From: a virus
IMG/VR virus record: IMGVR_UViG_3300034418_013526
Coordinates: 1-50,587 of that record
Direction: 5' to 3' (one strand)
DNA length: 50,587 nucleotides
In this document: piece by piece, positions 13,328 to 18,467 of the stretch
Position numbering within the stretch: position 1 is the first letter of the stretch
Layout of the letters: the number at the start of each line of letters is the position of its first letter
The notes under the pieces: model-generated
The model's database searches: none
Told to the model about the DNA's origin: nothing
Seen by the model: the letters and a program-made list of their open reading frames with translations, nothing else
Made by a program: the position numbers and the translations under genes

Positions 13328-13987
13328 ATGGAAAAGATATTAGGTCAAGAACAATACGGTGCTATCATTATGGCAGAGATGAAAGGTAATAAAATAGAAT
13401 CTATCTCATCTGGCTATATTGAACACTCAGACAACACTTATGACGGTAACACTTACTTATCGAAAAGCTCATGGGGCGGTGCTTACACCGACTTTCAAGG
13501 GAACAAGTTTGAAAGAGGCATGGAACTCCCTGAAGACTTCACGCCTGCCTTCCAAGACGAGGGAGCAGAACAGATTATGCTCGAAGAAGACTATTATCAC
13601 GCTGAAGGTCATCACTGTGAAGAGTGCGGTACTTTTCACGACACAGAACAATATTATGACGTATCATTCGTAATTACAGAATACGGTGGTTTCTACTGTA
13701 AAACTTGTGTGCCTGCTGAAGAGCTTCTAGTTGAGGTCACTGAGGGTGAGGATATTTTTAGAAGTAAAGACATGGTGGGAACTGAAGTCCCAGAGAACTT
13801 TGAAGAGGTCGAAACACTTTTCTGTGATTCATCGGGGTTTGGCAGTACAACAGAAAGAGCATTGACCAAAGAGCAAGCAATAAGACGCACGGAAGAGCTT
13901 ATAGACGAGCATGGAACGCTTTATTCAGGACTGACAGGGATAGGTCAGTTTCAAGTATATGTGACACTTTACAGGGAAGTAGAGTAA
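13328..13987 (+). CDS. Putative zinc-binding hypothetical protein
   Basis: 219 aa after TAGGAGG. A C-x-x-C pair in HHCEECGTFHD (residues about 97-107) and another in GGFYCKTCVP (about 121-130) probably form a zinc site. The C-terminus includes TKEQAIRRTEELIDEHGTLY, helical. Not recognised. Single-gene cassette with a strong promoter and terminator, so probably abundant early. Confidence 0.75.
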   Translation: MEKILGQEQYGAIIMAEMKGNKIESISSGYIEHSDNTYDGNTYLSKSSWGGAYTDFQGNKFERGMELPEDFTPAFQDEGAEQIMLEEDYYHAEGHHCEECGTFHDTEQYYDVSFVITEYGGFYCKTCVPAEELLVEVTEGEDIFRSKDMVGTEVPENFEEVETLFCDSSGFGSTTERALTKEQAIRRTEELIDEHGTLYSGLTGIGQFQVYVTLYREVE

Positions 13988-13993
13988 AACAAT

Positions 13994-14015
13994 AGGGGCG
14001 AAAGCCCCTTTTTTT
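13994..14015 (+). terminator. Intrinsic terminator
   Basis: AGGGGC, GAAA, GCCCCT, then T-run; 7 nt after the stop. Confidence 0.95.
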
Positions 14016-14016
14016 G

Positions 14017-14045
14017 TTGACACTGTTAAAAATAGCGTGTATACT
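14017..14045 (+). promoter_or_regulatory. TATACT-type promoter P5
   Basis: TTGACA, 17-bp spacer, TATACT, immediately after the terminator. TCCACATA (14053) and site (m) follow. Confidence 0.8.
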
Positions 14046-14063
14046 CCCATAATCCACATACAT

Positions 14064-14079
14064 TGGCACGAACTTTGCA
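14064..14079 (+). promoter_or_regulatory. Sigma-54-like site (m)
   Basis: TGGCACGAACTTTGCA, an exact TGGCACG-N4-TTGCA consensus with no hairpin partner nearby; followed by TATAAAA. The cleanest candidate for a real sigma-54 promoter here. Confidence 0.7.
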
Positions 14080-14092
14080 TATAAAATAGTTG

Positions 14093-14124
14093 TTGACAAT
14101 ATAATCCACATATTATATTATAAT
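14093..14124 (+). promoter_or_regulatory. Promoter for 14143..14421 with TCCACATA in the spacer
   Basis: TTGACA (14093) and TATTAT/TATAAT (14116-14124); TCCACATA lies at 14105-14112 between them. Confidence 0.75.
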
Positions 14125-14142
14125 ATTAACAACGGAGGATAT

Positions 14143-14421
14143 ATGATTTATTTAATGCAAATTATGGGTATGTTAAACAAAGAAGAAAGGACGGACTTAA
14201 TCCACATACTAGAAGACTTATCTTTTGAACTAGAAGAAATGGGTTGGAACAGCGATCCAGAAGGATTAATTAGCGATATTTTATTTAACCATTTTGGGTT
14301 TGAAATGGAAGACCCTAAACAATTGACTTGGTTGACTGATTGGGTGTTAGAAAAACAGAACTCTCCTCAATCTTTTAAAGCATTACTCACAACAGTCAAC
14401 CTACAAAAAGGAGAGGCGTAA
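14143..14421 (+). CDS. Helical hypothetical protein
   Basis: 92 aa after CGGAGG. Helical and acidic (MLNKEERTDLIHILEDLSFE, ISDILFNHFGFEMEDP). Not recognised. The TAA stop is in the terminator loop (14412-14433). Confidence 0.75.
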   Translation: MIYLMQIMGMLNKEERTDLIHILEDLSFELEEMGWNSDPEGLISDILFNHFGFEMEDPKQLTWLTDWVLEKQNSPQSFKALLTTVNLQKGEA

Positions 14422-14433
14422 GCCTCTTTTTTT
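14412..14433 (+). terminator. Terminator with the stop codon in its loop
   Basis: AGAGGC, loop GTAA, GCCTCT, then TTTTTT. The TAA of 14143..14421 is in the loop. Confidence 0.95.
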
Positions 14434-14470
14434 ATTGTTTTTTTTAAAAAACTGTGCTATACTCATGGGC

Positions 14471-14495
14471 AAAAAGAAAGGGGCGATTGCCCCTT
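14471..14495 (-). terminator. Terminator of the leftward HTH gene
   Basis: Minus strand AAGGGGC, loop AATC, GCCCCTT, then TCTTTTT. Confidence 0.85.
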
Positions 14496-14498
14496 GGT

Positions 14499-14711
14499 TT
14501 AGCGGTATTCGGCGTTGAGTACAACTCTATCGCCTACTAGGGTGAACACAGCAGGTCGCTGATCGGTTGGTTGGGAAAACTCAGCAAGAATTTTATAGGT
14601 TTGTGACCTAGACTTGCCAATGGCTTGCACCACTTCTTTTTTGTGAAGTATCTGATGCGGTGTATTTCTAAGTAATACAATAATGTTCAAAATAGTATCA
14701 GTTTTTGTCAT
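14499..14711 (-). CDS. Small winged-HTH-like regulator
   Basis: 70 aa after TAGGAGG. Residues about 20-45 (HKKEVVQAIGKSRSQTYKIL) look like a helix-turn-helix, and the end VFTLVGDRVVLNAEY could be a wing. It is the only leftward gene among the rightward cassettes between 5.6 and 18.1 kb and has its own promoter and terminator. A TCTCA-TATTT-TGAGA dyad overlaps its promoter, suggesting autorepression. Candidate controller of the repeated operator sites, by position only. Confidence 0.65.
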   Translation of the reverse strand: MTKTDTILNIIVLLRNTPHQILHKKEVVQAIGKSRSQTYKILAEFSQPTDQRPAVFTLVGDRVVLNAEYR

Positions 14712-14727
14712 GTTACCTCCTAATGGA

Positions 14728-14756
14728 ATTATCTCATATTTTGAGAATTAAGTCAA
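14728..14756 (-). promoter_or_regulatory. Promoter and candidate operator of the HTH gene
   Basis: Minus strand TTGACT, 17-bp spacer, GATAAT. Inverted repeat TCTCA-TATTT-TGAGA lies at about 14732-14746, inside the -10 and spacer. Confidence 0.75.
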
Positions 14757-14791
14757 CAAAAATCGACACACAAAAAAACTTTTTTTTAATA

Positions 14792-14820
14792 TTGTGCTTT
14801 CTATTTTTGTATGATATACT
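14792..14820 (+). promoter_or_regulatory. TATACT-type promoter P6
   Basis: TTGTGC, 17-bp spacer, TATACT; 21 nt before site (n). Divergent from the HTH gene promoter. Confidence 0.65.
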
Positions 14821-14840
14821 CGCAAAGTGTGGTAAAAACT

Positions 14841-14856
14841 TGGCATAAAACTTGCA
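14841..14856 (+). promoter_or_regulatory. Sigma-54-like site (n)
   Basis: TGGCATAAAACTTGCA, no hairpin partner. The following TGCGAAATAAT (14876 region) is shared with the sequence after site (i). Confidence 0.65.
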
Positions 14857-14888
14857 TACAAAAAAATGCGAAATAATGAAAAAATATC

Positions 14889-14917
14889 TTGTGTTATTTT
14901 CCGAGATGCTTTATAAT
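14889..14917 (+). promoter_or_regulatory. Promoter for 14946..15158
   Basis: TTGTGT, 17-bp spacer, TATAAT. The 14912-14955 segment duplicates 13294-13337. Confidence 0.85.
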
Positions 14918-14945
14918 ATCATTAACACTAACCATAGGAGGAAAT

Positions 14946-15158
14946 ATGGAAAAGAGAACGGAAATTAAAATTGTACAAAAAAATGCAGTATTTTTTGAGG
15001 CAGTAGTTAAGCACAAAACTAAAAGCTACACAAAGACTTTAACTCAAGATAATTTACAGTCTTTGCAGATTGACCTTGATGTGTGGTTAAAGTGTGGAAA
15101 TTATGAGCTAGTATCAGCCGAGAAAGTGGAACGTGTAAGCTGTAAGCTGATAGCATAA
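14946..15158 (+). CDS. Small hypothetical protein
   Basis: 70 aa from ATG 14946 after TAGGAGG; the longer frame from 14889 covers the promoter. Beta-rich N-terminus (TEIKIVQKNAVFFEAVVKHK). Shares only its leader and first three codons with 13328..13987. Function unknown. The stop is followed at once by site (o). Confidence 0.7.
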   Translation: MEKRTEIKIVQKNAVFFEAVVKHKTKSYTKTLTQDNLQSLQIDLDVWLKCGNYELVSAEKVERVSCKLIA

Positions 15159-15193
15159 TGCAAAAACCGTGCCAAGGAAGGTGCAGGTTTTTT
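15159..15193. terminator. Imperfect terminator carrying sigma-54-like site (o)
   Basis: Minus-strand TGGCACGGTTTTTGCA at 15159-15174. On the plus strand AAACC-G-TGC pairs with GCA-GGTTT, followed by a T-run: a bulged terminator. Confidence 0.6.
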
Positions 15194-15197
15194 ATTG

Positions 15198-15226
15198 TTG
15201 ACAATATAACCCACATAAGGCATAAT
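15198..15226 (+). promoter_or_regulatory. Promoter for 15258..15434
   Basis: TTGACA, 17-bp spacer containing CCCACATA (15210), CATAAT. Confidence 0.75.
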
Positions 15227-15257
15227 AACTATAGAACCTAACAAAAGGAGAGAAAAA

Positions 15258-15434
15258 ATGGATAGATATGAAAAAAATGGTTATGATAACAGAAAACATT
15301 ATCTCAATTGTTTAGCAGAGGATTTTGGAATAGAAAAATCAGTGGTTTACGAAATGGCATCTATTCTAGGTCAAAATGAGGACTTCGATGGGCTAGTAAC
15401 GACAGTTGAGGATTATGTAGACGGTTATCTATAA
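15258..15434 (+). CDS. Small acidic protein
   Basis: 58 aa after AGGAGAG. MDRYEKNGYDNRKHYLNCLA then EDFGIEKSVVYEMASILGQN; helical, acidic at the end (EDYVDGYL). Resembles short phage proteins of unknown function. Confidence 0.7.
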   Translation: MDRYEKNGYDNRKHYLNCLAEDFGIEKSVVYEMASILGQNEDFDGLVTTVEDYVDGYL

Positions 15435-15450
15435 TCCTTGGTTAGTGTGT

Positions 15451-15488
15451 TGCAAGAACCGTGCCAACTTGGTGCGGTTCTTCTTTTT
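15451..15488. terminator. Terminator carrying sigma-54-like site (p)
   Basis: AAGAACCG (15454) pairs with CGGTTCTT (15475-15482), then CTTTTT. The minus strand of 15451-15466 is TGGCACGGTTCTTGCA. Confidence 0.75.
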
Positions 15489-15494
15489 GAGAGA

Positions 15495-15523
15495 AGTATA
15501 CACCACAAATCCATATAGCACAA
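15495..15523 (-). promoter_or_regulatory. Leftward TATACT-type promoter M6
   Basis: Minus strand TTGTGC, 17-bp spacer, TATACT. Back to back with the rightward promoter at 15550. Confidence 0.65.
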
Positions 15524-15549
15524 CCATTATATTAATTTATTTTTTGTTG

Positions 15550-15578
15550 TTGACAGCTATCGCCAAAAATGCAATAAT
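15550..15578 (+). promoter_or_regulatory. Promoter for 15607..15951
   Basis: TTGACA, 17-bp spacer, AATAAT with TGC before it. Confidence 0.8.
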
Positions 15579-15606
15579 GACTTAACACTAACATATTGGA
15601 GGAAAT

Positions 15607-15951
15607 ATGAATTTAGTAAACAGACCATCAGTAGGTGAAACAAACGGACTCTTAGACGGTCACAAATACCACAGTGAGTTCACAGCAAATATACAGCGTC
15701 AAGTACCTTGGACAGCCGAGGGACTAAAAATAACACGCCTGAGACTACTCTCAGACCACGGCTTTCCATTTTGGGAGGTTAGTTATTGTCATGGCGTATT
15801 AAATGGCGAACCTGTAGAGGTTATTTTGCCTTTTAGTGAGTTACCAAAGAAAAATAGAAATAGAGCTATCGTAAAATATGCCATTAAAGATGGCATATTT
15901 GCGAAGGGGCTAGGGATTCTCTCCCCCCTAGTCCAAAGTACCCTCTGTTAG
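15607..15951 (+). CDS. Conserved phage/plasmid small protein
   Basis: 114 aa after TGGAGG. Residues about 40-85 (ITRLRLLSDHGFPFWEVSYC, HGVLNGEPVEVILPFSELPK) match a recurring family with SD.GFP.W.VSYCHG...G.PV.V.LPF..LP, of unknown function. The last 16 residues differ from what I recall and run through a GC-rich repeat (GGGGCTAGGG...CCCCCTAG). Own promoter and terminator. Confidence 0.7.
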   Translation: MNLVNRPSVGETNGLLDGHKYHSEFTANIQRQVPWTAEGLKITRLRLLSDHGFPFWEVSYCHGVLNGEPVEVILPFSELPKKNRNRAIVKYAIKDGIFAKGLGILSPLVQSTLC

Positions 15952-15958
15952 TGTGTTC

Positions 15959-15995
15959 GAGGGGCAGTAAAAAAAATGCTGCCCCTCATTTTTTT
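15959..15995 (+). terminator. Intrinsic terminator
   Basis: GAGGGGCAG, 11-nt A-rich loop, CTGCCCCTC, then ATTTTTTT. Perfect 9-bp stem. Confidence 0.95.
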
Positions 15996-15997
15996 AT

Positions 15998-16026
15998 TTG
16001 ACACGACAGCCGACCCGTGCAATAAT
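15998..16026 (+). promoter_or_regulatory. Promoter for 16050..16202
   Basis: TTGACA, 17-bp spacer, AATAAT, starting 3 nt after the T-run. Confidence 0.8.
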
Positions 16027-16049
16027 GGTATTAACGAAACGGAGGAAAT

Positions 16050-16202
16050 ATGGAAACACTAATCGAAAAAATCAACGAACTAGAAATTAAAGCCAAGGTC
16101 TACTCTGACAACTACGGCCCTAACTCTGATGAGGTAAAGGCAATTGACCAACAAATTGCTAAAATTAACCTAGAAATACTTGACATCATGTGTCCCGAAT
16201 AA
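16050..16202 (+). CDS. 50-aa coiled-coil protein
   Basis: METLIEKINELEIKAKVYSD ... IDQQIAKINLEILDIMCPE. CGGAGG before the ATG. Heptads at both ends suggest a helical hairpin. The TAA stop is in the terminator loop. Confidence 0.7.
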   Translation: METLIEKINELEIKAKVYSDNYGPNSDEVKAIDQQIAKINLEILDIMCPE

Positions 16203-16215
16203 GGGACACTTTTTT
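16190..16215 (+). terminator. Terminator with the stop codon in its loop
   Basis: GTGTCCC, loop GAATAA, GGGACAC, TTTTTT. TAA of 16050..16202 ends the loop. Confidence 0.95.
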
Positions 16216-16216
16216 C

Positions 16217-16245
16217 TTGTGTTTTTTGCTTTTGTCGTGTATACT
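16217..16245 (+). promoter_or_regulatory. TATACT-type promoter P7
   Basis: TTGTGT, 17-bp spacer, TATACT. Followed by TTGGCACGG (16263) and a perfect 9-bp hairpin ACGGTAAAC-CAATA-GTTTACCGT (16267-16289). The TTGGCACGG lacks the -12 TTGCA. Confidence 0.6.
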
Positions 16246-16289
16246 CTCCCAATGTGGAGAGTTGGCACGGTAAACCAATAGTTTACCGT

Positions 16290-16318
16290 AGTATATCACG
16301 CAAAACGTGCAAGCACCA
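16290..16318 (-). promoter_or_regulatory. Leftward TATACT-type promoter M7
   Basis: Minus strand TGGTGC, 17-bp spacer, TATACT. Converges on P7 with the 9-bp hairpin between them. Confidence 0.45.
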
Positions 16319-16353
16319 GAAGAAAAATAAATTAATTAAAGTGCATTATTTTG

Positions 16354-16382
16354 TTGACTCAAAATTCGAGATGCTTTATAAT
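16354..16382 (+). promoter_or_regulatory. Promoter for 16410..16595
   Basis: TTGACT, 17-bp spacer, TATAAT. 16372-16398 is repeated exactly at 16612-16638. Confidence 0.8.
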
Positions 16383-16409
16383 TTCATTAACACTAACAGG
16401 GAGATTCAA

Positions 16410-16595
16410 ATGAAAAATTCAAGAAAAAAAGACGCTAAAAAAATGGAACTACTAACTAGAGTTCTGAATAGACAATTGAAAGAGGGTAAAAAAGACTCTA
16501 ATTTCAATAGACGTTTAGATGAATGGTGTAAGTTGCACGATATACTAGCCAATGAAAGACCGCTTAAAAATATTTCTTTAACAAAAAGGGCATAA
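16410..16595 (+). CDS. Small basic protein
   Basis: 61 aa from ATG 16410 after GGGAG; the frame from 16254 crosses the promoter. Basic N-terminus (MKNSRKKDAKKMELLTRVLN), helical, possibly nucleic-acid binding. The TAA stop is exactly the 3-nt loop of the terminator. Confidence 0.7.
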   Translation: MKNSRKKDAKKMELLTRVLNRQLKEGKKDSNFNRRLDEWCKLHDILANERPLKNISLTKRA

Positions 16596-16607
16596 TGCCC
16601 TTTTTTT
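16583..16607 (+). terminator. Terminator whose loop is the TAA stop codon
   Basis: AAAAAGGGCA, loop TAA, TGCCCTTTTT and more T. Perfect 10-bp stem. Confidence 0.95.
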
Positions 16608-16611
16608 GTTG

Positions 16612-16638
16612 TGCTTTATAATTTCATTAACACTAACA
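16612..16638 (+). promoter_or_regulatory. Extended -10 promoter, duplicated leader
   Basis: TGCTTTATAAT (-10 16617-16622) with no good -35, identical over 27 nt to 16372-16398. Confidence 0.65.
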
Positions 16639-16651
16639 CGGAGATAAAAAA

Positions 16652-16942
16652 ATGCTAACAGTAAACGGACACACTTTGAACATTGAGAGACATTTTTACA
16701 TGGACGAACTTGAAGAGACTTACTTCGAGGTTAAAAAACCTTGTGGCAACTATTGTCATATGGATTGGTCAGGTTGGGGCGCACAGCCGACTTCTAAGGA
16801 CTTTGCACTATGGATTGAGCTTGGATATCCAGACAGGCATCACGCTGCCTTAGAAGCTAAAAGAGAGGCTACAGGCATCAAGGTTTACTCGCCGCTTGAT
16901 AGCAAAGATTTACAAACAATTAAAGAGTACGAGGGGCGATAA
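16652..16942 (+). CDS. Hypothetical protein
   Basis: 96 aa after CGGAGA. Aromatic middle with two cysteines and a histidine (KKPCGNYCHMDWSGWGAQPT), then an amphipathic end. Not recognised. The stop TAA lies in a GGGGC-GATAA-GCCCC hairpin (16932-16948). Confidence 0.75.
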   Translation: MLTVNGHTLNIERHFYMDELEETYFEVKKPCGNYCHMDWSGWGAQPTSKDFALWIELGYPDRHHAALEAKREATGIKVYSPLDSKDLQTIKEYEGR

Positions 16943-16999
16943 GCCCCTGTATTTATAAGGTGATTTTCTTAGGGCAGTAAACTTAAAAGGAGAGGAAGA

Positions 17000-17212
17000 A
17001 TGAAATTATCACAAATTAAAAAACAAATGTCAGACTTTGAATTAAGAACTTACTACCTTCATAAAAGAGCTAGTATTTTAACGGAATGTTACGATGACGA
17101 TTGGGATGAAAACTTAAAAAATTTTTTATCAGCTTTTGTTGATCTTAAAGAAGAGATAGAAGAGGAATACGGAGGTACATTTCCACACCTACTAGGACTA
17201 AAGGAGATTTAA
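17000..17212 (+). CDS. Small acidic protein
   Basis: 70 aa after AGGAGAGGAAGA; the same 15-nt leader precedes 17225. MKLSQIKKQMSDFELRTYYL, then an acidic helix. No terminator before the next gene, so the two are co-transcribed. Unknown. Confidence 0.7.
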   Translation: MKLSQIKKQMSDFELRTYYLHKRASILTECYDDDWDENLKNFLSAFVDLKEEIEEEYGGTFPHLLGLKEI

Positions 17213-17224
17213 AGGAGAGGAAGA

Positions 17225-17509
17225 ATGAAGTCATTTTCCGAATACTCTGAAATTTGGAACAAATTGCATTGTGAGTGGATAGATAAAAGGAATAATGCAA
17301 TGGCGGATTATTGCGAGAATCTCATTTTAGAGGCTAAAAAAGCCTATTACGACACAGGAAATCCTATTATGTGCGATGCGTATTATGATAGCTTAGAATG
17401 GAAACTTAAAACACTAAGACCGGACAGTGAGGTTTTAGAAAAGGTGCGGAGCTTAGAAATCAAGAGCTTCTCAACGCTCAACAGCTTGAGGATGGCATTA
17501 AACAAATGA
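17225..17509 (+). CDS. NAD-dependent DNA ligase Ia-domain-like protein (apparently frameshifted)
   Basis: 94 aa as read in frame. Residues about 33-73 (LILEAKKAYYDTGNPIMCDA, YYDSLEWKLKTLRPDSEVLE) match the Ia domain of NAD-dependent ligase LigA: YY....P..sD..YD.L...L..L. In LigA this domain binds NMN. Ligase catalytic domains are absent, so this is a stand-alone fragment of the kind some phages carry. After an A_AAG at 17440-17443 the in-frame tail looks random, while the -1 frame gives a plausible C-terminus ending at 17574 in a hairpin loop; the shifted product would be about 116 aa. Confidence 0.65.
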   Translation: MKSFSEYSEIWNKLHCEWIDKRNNAMADYCENLILEAKKAYYDTGNPIMCDAYYDSLEWKLKTLRPDSEVLEKVRSLEIKSFSTLNSLRMALNK

Positions 17510-17574
17510 TGTTATACGGTGCCACCACCAGAGAACAGGCATTTAGATGGCTTGAGGATTCAGGGAGATACTAA
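17443..17574 (+). other. -1 frame continuation of the ligase-domain gene
   Basis: Reads GAELRNQELLNAQQLEDGIK then QMMLYGATTREQAFRWLEDS and GRY, a well-formed helical end. Its TAA (17572-17574) sits in the loop of CAGGGAG-ATACTAA-CTCCCTG (17561-17581), as for other genes here. It could also start on its own at ATG 17506 (22 aa, ATGA overlap). Confidence 0.5.
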
Positions 17575-17618
17575 CTCCCTGATATCAGGGCAAAAACGAA
17601 GATAGTTTAAAATAACTA

Positions 17619-17646
17619 TTGTAATTCACTGGCAGTATGCTATTAT
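17619..17646 (+). promoter_or_regulatory. Promoter for 17681..17857
   Basis: TTGTAA, 16-bp spacer, TATTAT with TATGC before the -10. Confidence 0.55.
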
Positions 17647-17680
17647 TAGATTATAGAAACACACAAACAAAGGGAAACAA

Positions 17681-17857
17681 ATGAACGAAAGAACAGAAAA
17701 ACTAATCACTGAAAACGTACAAATGGAAGTTGCTTTAAAAATTATCAACAACTATCTTAATGCCGATGCAAGCGATAAAATTAAACTCAAGCTCGTAACA
17801 AAGGAACTTGAGGAGATTCAAGAAAAGATAGGAAGAAAGTTTTTAGAGAGGGCTTAA
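17681..17857 (+). CDS. 58-aa helical protein
   Basis: MNERTEKLITENVQMEVALK ... ELEEIQEKIGRKFLERA, after AGGGAAAC. Likely coiled coil. The stop is in the loop of GGGCT-TAAC-AGCCCC-like bases. Confidence 0.6.
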   Translation: MNERTEKLITENVQMEVALKIINNYLNADASDKIKLKLVTKELEEIQEKIGRKFLERA

Positions 17858-17882
17858 CAGCCCCTCTAAGGAGGCTAATAAC

Positions 17883-17954
17883 ATGGTACAACTATTTTCT
17901 AAACTTTTAATCGTCTTATACATGGTATCAATGATTCAGGAGAGTTTTTTATGA
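17883..17954 (+). CDS. Putative 23-aa membrane peptide
   Basis: MVQLFSKLLIVLYMVSMIQE then SFL. AGGAGG is 8 nt before the ATG. The stop overlaps the next ATG (ATGA). Confidence 0.5.
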   Translation: MVQLFSKLLIVLYMVSMIQESFL

Positions 17955-18076
17955 GCAAGTCAACCGCTATCTTTTTATTTACGATCGGCTATTTAATTTA
18001 TATTGGTTACGTTGTCACGCAAGTATCTGAAAGGATTAATAAAATAAAAACAATAACCATAACCAATAAACAATAA
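17951..18076 (+). CDS. Putative 41-aa membrane protein
   Basis: MSKSTAIFLFTIGYLIYIGY followed by VVTQVSERINKIKTITITNK. One membrane helix with a basic tail. AGGAG at -13 lies within the previous ORF. Two coupled membrane peptides next to each other could act on the host envelope. Confidence 0.55.
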   Translation: MSKSTAIFLFTIGYLIYIGYVVTQVSERINKIKTITITNKQ

Positions 18077-18112
18077 CAATTATATATAATACTAATATAT
18101 ATAATTATATAT

Positions 18113-18233
18113 AGGCGTAGGAACTGACTCACCGCCCCACCGGACACCGCCCCACCGTTCAGCATCACTGGACATCGTAGCAAAAAAATACCGCCAACAA
18201 TTCTTGTCAGTTCCTATGCCTCATATTGTTGGC
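18113..18233 (+). ncRNA. Candidate structured RNA with mutually exclusive stems
   Basis: 18113-18128 pairs with 18206-18221 over 16 bp (one G-U). 18193-18201 (GCCAACAAT) pairs perfectly with 18225-18233 (ATTGTTGGC), enclosing the 3' arm of the first stem, so the two compete or form a pseudoknot. Between them is a 13-nt direct repeat (18130-18142, 18145-18157). Much more GC-rich than its surroundings and without an ORF. It is followed by AAAAAGT-TGGC-ACTTTTT, terminator-like. Confidence 0.5.
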
Positions 18234-18327
18234 ACTCACTCCTGCCACAAAAAGTTGGCACTTTTTCTACTGACTATTCTTTAGACAGGTGTATAATTTT
18301 TTGACAGTATTTTTTTTAATTATGTTG

Positions 18328-18356
18328 TTGACAGTGCAGAGTTCTATCTGTATACT
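18328..18356 (+). promoter_or_regulatory. TATACT-type promoter P8
   Basis: TTGACA, 17-bp spacer, TATACT. Followed by three AAAGCCAAAACC-like repeats and site (q); no gene follows. Confidence 0.75.
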
Positions 18357-18398
18357 GTAATGTAAAGCCAAAACCAAAAGCCAAAACCTAAAGCCATA

Positions 18399-18414
18399 TG
18401 GCATATATATTGCA
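18399..18414 (+). promoter_or_regulatory. Sigma-54-like site (q)
   Basis: TGGCATATATATTGCA, GG-N10-GC. Confidence 0.55.
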
Positions 18415-18451
18415 TATACAATACTGATGCCACACAGGGGGGAGGGGGTCA

Positions 18452-18467
18452 TGCAAAAACCGTGCCA
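18452..18467 (-). promoter_or_regulatory. Sigma-54-like site (r)
   Basis: TGGCACGGTTTTTGCA on the minus strand, the last member of the family in the window. Confidence 0.6.

Noticed and set aside
16263-16289. TTGGCACGG followed by a 9-bp hairpin as a further sigma-54-like site
   Set aside because: It lacks TTGCA at the right distance, so it was not counted in the 18.
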